Part shown: positions 1 through 64,000 of the stretch, piece after piece | How positions within the stretch are numbered: the first letter of the stretch is position 1 | How the letters are laid out: each line of letters starts with the position of its first letter | DNA from: Trematomus loennbergii | Taxonomy: Eukaryota; Chordata; Actinopteri; Perciformes; Nototheniidae | Direction: 5' to 3' | Length of the DNA: 64,000 bases | NCBI GenBank assembly: GCA_012861695.1 | Contig: JAAOOA010000006.1 | Span: 28,997,811-29,061,810 of the forward strand | Translations under genes and position numbers: made by a program | The notes under the pieces: model-generated | The model's input: the letters and a program-made list of their open reading frames with translations, nothing else | Databases searched by the model: none | What the model was told of the DNA's origin: nothing

Positions 1-66
1 CATGTTAACCTTTCACACAATTGAAAACAACAGCAAATATATATTCTGTGGCTGTAACATCGCTTG

Positions 67-109
67 CACACGCACACGCACACGCACACGCACACGCACA
101 CGCACACGC

Positions 110-159
<50 letters not shown>
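67..159. repeat. (CACACG)n/(CA)n microsatellite
   Basis: About ten CACACG-type units pass into pure (CA)n. The array is fused at its right side to a dispersed repeat (160-385) that recurs inverted at 40200-40421, again joined to the same kind of microsatellite. Confidence 0.95.
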
Positions 160-163
<4 letters not shown>

Positions 164-385
164 CTAGCGTAAAAGCTCTGATACCGGCATGCACAGATTG
201 ATAGTCAGTGACAGAAAACTAGAGCTAGGAATAACAACACACAAATAAGCATGAACACACACACACTCTGGGAGCCATTTTGTTTGGTTGTTTGAGCTAG
301 TTTTAGCCAACAACCTCGTTATCATCAATCAGAGAGAGAGAGCGGATGGGAGGCTGAGTAGAAAAAAGCAGCTCAGATCTTCCAT
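160..385 (+). repeat. Dispersed repeat, copy 1 (inverted copy near 40.3 kb)
   Basis: The sequence from cccttctagcg through gagcggatgggaggctgag matches the reverse complement of 40200-40421 almost throughout. Both copies abut a (CA/GT)n array at the same end. The family is not recognised. It may be a mobile unit that carries its own microsatellite, or an old inverted duplication. Confidence 0.75.
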
Positions 386-2061
386 GGTTAACATAAGCAA
401 AAGCACTATCTGTAGGTGTAACATACTCTAGCTATTATATATTCAATGTGTGACAACATTTGTCTATTATCACAAAGGTTTCTTCATTTTCTCCCACGTC
501 ACGACTCCCGCTGTAAGATTGCCAGCTAACAAAAATTATGTTTGAATCTGATTTGGATTTAATAATGGCAGGCAAGTGTACATTTAATATTTTATGGCTC
601 ACTAATGACCAATGTATGGATCACAAGCGAGCCATAAAAGATGAGGTAGTATGCACAGTAGACTACATATTAAAGCTGCTGCATAGTTTTCAGACATCAA
701 GAAATAATTTATATAAAATGCATTTAGAATACTCTGATAGTACAATCAGCATCATGTTCCCTCATGCTTGAAATCCAGCACCAGACTGACTGCTTATAAG
801 GCAATTAAAAAATATATAGCAATAATGAATGGACTGACCCTCATACAATATTTATTTTTTACATTTAGGGGAAAGTAGCATTTGTTTGTCCTTGAAAAGT
901 AATTGAAAAGTTGTGATGTTGTCCATGAAAATATGTGCGAGCCCTTTATAGAGCCGCTTTAGTCTGATCCTCTTTAGGGGAGCATAAACAAGCTGGGATT
1001 GAATTATTGGGATTAATAAGGCTGTGATTCACTCGACTGTCTTCTCTGCGTGTGACTTGTAACCAAATGAAGGTTTGTGTTAGTGTGGCACTCAACGCAA
1101 CATGATGTGTGATCTATAATAGGATTATGGCTGAGTAAGATTCAGAGAATAATCCCACAGATAATGGTGTTTATGTCAGTTCAAGTGTTTGTTCCGGAAA
1201 ATTCACTCCAGCTGCTGCCACATGCTGGCTTTGAATTCTCTACATTCTGTCGTCTGAAAACACTCACAGTCCTGGTACATCATCCGTTATTCACACATAT
1301 CGATCTGTCAATCATGTAAAGTGTATATGTGGGGGAGGTTTCATTTAATATACGTGGATAAACATAACAAATGCACTTCTTCCATACAAGGGCCAATAAA
1401 CAGTTTGAACATGTAAATCATAAGCCTACAGTCACCAACCCAATTGAACGCCCATTGATGAAAAAAAGGGAAATGTATGTTTTATAAGAATATCTGTGGC
1501 CCAGATAATTTAGTTCAGAACAAGGAATAAAAACACTTTTGCCATTTCAAGGATTCAAGGACCACTTTTTGTCTTTCTGCAACACAGGGTTGGAATTACT
1601 GTAGGTTTCCTCTAGTGTATTTTTGATTATTACATTTGCATCAGGAGGAACAGTGGCAACAAAACAAAAGGGAATTATTCTGGCATTTCAGACTTCCGGC
1701 ATCCTAAAATTAAAAGTTGGACATTATAGAAACACTTTGAAGTTTGAACACAAATCACCACTGATGTGAACACTGTCCATTTCCTTTCGTCTCACAGAGT
1801 CCTGCAGCTGCCCGTCACGTACATTAGCTTGATCTAGTTTGCTACTGTAGCTATATTCTGTAGGCCCAAGAGTCTCTGATTTACCGTTGCTTAAGAGCCT
1901 GACTCTTACTCCATCCATCTTTCTTTCCTATACTTCATCCATCTTACTTTCCTTCAACTGGACATTAGCCAGGAGCAAGCAGGGCCCTGGAACTGACTCC
2001 CTGCATGGTTAAGCCTGTGTTGTTTTTTACTCTGAACGCTTCATCATTAATACTCGCTTCT
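386..2061. other. Intron sequence, no recognised feature
   Basis: This is AT-rich upstream phkb intron. The 77-aa open frame at 538-771 has no recognisable similarity and no splice context. No coding, RNA or repeat structure was seen. Confidence 0.6.
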
Positions 2062-2600
2062 TTAAAGGTCCATGTCATGGCCATTTCTACTGATCATCAT
2101 TCCATTGTTGAGGTCTACTAGAAATATTCATATTGTGCAATTTCCCAAACTCACATTGGTTTCTCATATAGCATCTCTGTAAAGTATGTGTATTCACTCT
2201 CTGTCCTAAACGGCTTGTTGGAGCTCCTGCCCCCCCCCCCCTCCCTGTGAGCCCACTGTGCTCTGATTGGTCAGCTCGTCCACTCTGTTCTGATGAGCCA
2301 CCACCGTTACAGCGGAACATCAGTGATTATGTGTTACAATGGCGTTAGCAACCAGAAAATTACACCAGTAATGACAAACAGATGAATGCTGCGTGGGGTC
2401 TGGGTGCCGTGTTGGCGGGACGTTGCGGGGCTCGCTGCTGCGAGGAGCGGACAGTGTGAGCTGGGTTACTGGTGTGGTTTCCTGGTTGCTGCGTGGGGTC
2501 GGCGGACCATGGACTTTGCAGACTGTTTACATGCATAAAAAGCTGCATAACACACAAGGGGGCGGTTAATAACCCGAAAAGCATGTCATGGGACCTTTAA
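2062..2600 (+). mobile_element. TTAA-flanked MITE, family 1, copy 1
   Basis: The ends are TTAAAGGTCCATGTCATG and CATGTCATGGGACCTTTAA, forming terminal inverted repeats bounded by TTAA. That is the target site of piggyBac- and Kolobok-type transposons. A second, longer copy with the same ends lies at 49218-50110 in the same orientation. There is no transposase, so it is non-autonomous. A poly-C run lies inside near 2230. Confidence 0.85.
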
Positions 2601-3454
2601 TGTTTCTATGAAAATGACATCTTGCACGGTATCCCTACTTTTGTGACCCAGTCTAGCTTTGCCGATCTGCTCAAAACAAATTGATGTTTTGGTCTTTGTT
2701 TAGATCTGAAAGACATGGACAAAAAAAACGTCTTTTCCTCCATTTGCTAAAGTGACGTCACCAGCACTTTACTGAAATATACTTAATTCGTAATGCTCAA
2801 AAAAGAGCCGTTATAATGTCCGTCTTTTCACTGAATTGTCGTCTTGAAAAGGGTACTCATAACAATTCCGCAACAACATCATCTTCACCTGTTGCACTTG
2901 CCATTTCAAAGTTAAGAAAAAATAAAACGGCATGAATTGCTTTGTCGCATTCATCTAGAGAGCCTCTGTCTCGAGCCAGTGAACTACCGGGCCTTCTAGA
3001 GGACCCTGGAACCGAGGGAAACTCTGAAAGAATACGCCCATTGGCTACAAATCAATATATGATTGGTTGATCAAACTGTCAATCCAAACGTACGCTCTCA
3101 TTCAGTGCAATGGCCAGGGCATTCTATCAAGGATATAATACCTTGGTTGAAGGATATTCTACCCAGAGACCCAGAAAAATATCTGATTGGTTGCATTTTA
3201 TTACATTTTATTTATATAATTAAATCAATTTTTGTTTGTTTTATCTTGTTCCAGGGTATTCTCTGAATACCTTGAAGGCCCTGACGGTTCGTCACTGGTT
3301 GACAGTGGTTGTCTCAAAGTTCAGTGCATCTATTCCAATTTCAACCATTTCATCTCCAAGGCACATGATTGTATCTTCTACCCTTTTATATCTAACCAAG
3401 TATGTAAGCCTGACGTCATATGGACATCAAATACTACAATGATCCAATTTTTCT
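2601..3454. other. Intron sequence, no recognised feature
   Basis: This is upstream phkb intron. The overlapping short open frames at 3063-3465 look random. A TGACGTCA octamer at about 2753 is a single chance-level motif. Confidence 0.55.
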
Positions 3455-3462
3455 CTCAGTAT

Positions 3463-4388
<926 letters not shown>

Positions 4389-4698
4389 CTCAGTATACTT
4401 CATGTATTTGTCAATGTATAAAACTTTCCACGTCTCAGACCTTCAAATGTCCTCAAAACAAGCCGCACATGTTTGCATTGCAGAAAAATGACCTTTCAAA
4501 TAAGGATTGTGTTGTTCCCTTTGTATTCTGTACATTTTCCTTCACAATGTCATGTCTTCTTTACATATTTCCCCGTGCCATTCTCTTCCATATTCAGTGT
4601 CATAAAGTTCAGCCATCCGTTACTTTAAAGTCCCTGTGCCTCTCTCCTCTTTCTGAAATGGAAAAGCAATAATTCCCCTTCTCTCTGTCTCTCTACAG

Positions 4699-62286
<57,588 letters not shown>

Positions 62287-62919
62287 GTAATATAAACTTC
62301 AAAATATTTTTTTTATCCTTTTTTTCTTTTCCTCTGATAGCTTTCTTATGGCATTCTTCCTCCACCTATCTCCCAACACACCCTTCTCTGTCTCTCTCTT
62401 TCCATCTGATACTGACAACAATATGCCATGACTCCCAATAAGGCCGTTTGCTTCATTTTCTTAAATCTAACTGTTTTCCTCCCTCCCATGTGCACTATTA
62501 CTCTTCATAGCAGGAAGGTGCAACTGTATTTGCTTGCTGATTGGGCGATAATGTTTCTCATTTATATCACTATAGCCTGGCTGGTGGGCTGATTACAGCA
62601 GTATTGACCATTATCGAGAAAGCCATATTTTAAATGTGTTACAAGCGCTTAAACAGCCACACTGCAGTATAAGGAATAAGTCAACGGGCTCTCAAAGAAG
62701 CAACTCAATAGTCATTATTTTGCTATTGATCGGGAGGATGACCTGTATAGGAGGAGACAGCAGAGCAGATAAAGCTATCAGGATCTGGTTAAAATGTGCT
62801 GGTTCATTGAGAGACATTTCAGATGGAACTACTCTAATGATGTGTGTTTACATGTGTTCTGTTCTGTACATGGAATATAATCGTTAGCTCAGATGTTTTG
62901 CGTCTCAATGGGACAGATT
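62287..62919. other. Intron sequence after phkb exon i
   Basis: Intron with a pyrimidine-rich part at 62310-62410. No further phkb exon was found. Confidence 0.5.
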
Positions 62920-62920
62920 C

Positions 62921-63550
62921 AGGCCCCGTCCACACGGAGACGAAAATGAAAACGAACCGATGTCGATATCAAAAAAGTATTCCGTCCACACGGAATCGGC
63001 TCAAGAAACGTGTCCGTCCACACGAGACCGCTCGACCTGCTGGAGGCGCTGTAGTACATATGCCGGGCCTGTAAGTGGCGCTGTACTTCCGCCACAAAAT
63101 ACACCAAAAGCAGCGAAGAAGACCCCCCGAGCATGGTTGCCATGGTTGCCTGGTTGCCCTTCTGGTTATTCTCTGCGGTGGATTTAGCAACATGTAGTTC
63201 ATGTAGTTCTCCATGTCCACTTGTTGCTGATGGTTGTGGTAGAGGAGCTGTAGATTTTGCACTAACATCTGTAGCATGGTCAGTAGCGTCTGGAGCATGG
63301 ATGTATAATAAGAACTGGATACAGCGTTCATTCCTATGAGAGTTGCTCATTGGCGCATGAAGGCAAAATGGCCCAACTATTGAGAGAGCGAAACATCACA
63401 GATTACCCGTCATGCCTGGCTGTCAGAGCAGAAGAACCCGTATGTGCAGTCATATAGCATGCACCCCTTAGGCCCCGCCCCCCGAGCGCCCACTCTCGGC
63501 TCACTAGAATGAATGGAGAGAGAAAATAAATCTAGATTTGGCTTTTAGTG
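62921..63550 (+). mobile_element. MITE-like repeat (GGCCCCGTCCACACGGAGACG end), right end not found
   Basis: The left end aggccccgtccacacggaga and repeated 'cgtccacacg' are typical of a common fish repeat. The interior shares 63055-63165 with 51055-51170 (reverse complement) and 63329-63365 with 23423-23460. The short frames here are not recognised proteins. Confidence 0.55.
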
Positions 63551-64000
63551 CATTTCACAACTTTAAGGACTTAACCTGTTTAGCCCGAGAGACCCCGGTA
63601 CCGGGGCCCTCCCGCAACATCTTGCAGGAAACAGTGTCTGAGGGCATGTTCATTTGATAAACTATGAATGTTTTATATCCATGTAACAGGAAGAAACTCA
63701 TCGAACTGATCATTTTTTTTTTTTTTTTTAAATAAAACCCACAATGCTAATGCTAAGCCTCTGAATCAGCAACGAGCGAAAAAATGCTAACAGATTACTG
63801 CACCGAAAATCACTCACAAAACCTTATTATTTATCTTTTCTGCACATCCAACACATCGATTCACATCGTGAGGTGACACAGAATTGATGGGTACATACAT
63901 TATCACTCAATGATACGAACTCGCGACTTTATAAACAAAAACAGACATTAAAACATGTGGCGCTAGGTAGCTAAAAACGCTAACATGGCTTACCTGTGTC
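63551..64000. other. Intron sequence to window end
   Basis: It includes a small palindrome, accccggtaccggggc (63591-63606), and a poly-T run. Nothing else recognised. Confidence 0.45.

Noticed and set aside
2753..2762. TGACGTCA (CRE-like) octamer
   Set aside because: It is a single palindromic octamer in an intron with no promoter context. Expected by chance.

Overview
The window is vertebrate, almost certainly teleost fish, DNA. It carries the middle of one protein-coding gene on the + strand: phkb, the regulatory beta subunit of phosphorylase b kinase. The evidence is nine short exons with GT/AG boundaries and compatible phases. Joined, they give 812 coding nucleotides (about 270 residues) that read like the glucoamylase-like (GH15-like) region of vertebrate PHKB. 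The 5' exons (before 4699) and 3' exons (after 62286) lie outside. The teleost origin is inferred from the repeat content: TTAA-flanked and hAT-type MITEs, a Tc1 element, Rex1/L2-like LINE tails, a DIRS fragment, and dense (CA/GT)n arrays.

Layout. 1-4698: upstream intron with a (CACACG)n/(CA)n array, a TTAA MITE and a 0.9-kb hAT-type MITE. 4699-8202: four exons with introns of 0.28-2.3 kb. 8203-45369: one 37-kb intron full of transposons. It holds a LINE tail, several MITE families, a 20-bp minisatellite, a three-layer nested element (26892-33360) that includes an intact Tc1 transposase gene, a purine tract, an unusual pair of perfect adjacent palindromes (42321-42461), and a decayed LINE reverse transcriptase. 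45370-46839: two exons, with a 380-bp (GT)n+(GTGC)n tract between them. 46840-59706: a 13-kb intron with MITEs, a DIRS tyrosine-recombinase remnant and a hAT-type element. 59707-62286: three exons, one preceded directly by about 200 bp of (GT)n in place of a polypyrimidine tract. 62287-64000: intron with a MITE fragment.

The only long intact reading frame is the Tc1/mariner transposase on the - strand (31234-32238). Most other long open frames come from CA/GT repeats, a purine tract or minisatellites and are not genes. No tRNA, rRNA or CRISPR array was found. The most interesting signals are the nested foldback element, whose unique core may hold small spliced transcripts; the three-way-junction palindrome; the (GT)n-for-polypyrimidine replacement at a phkb acceptor; and a Trp-to-Cys change in an otherwise conserved phkb motif.
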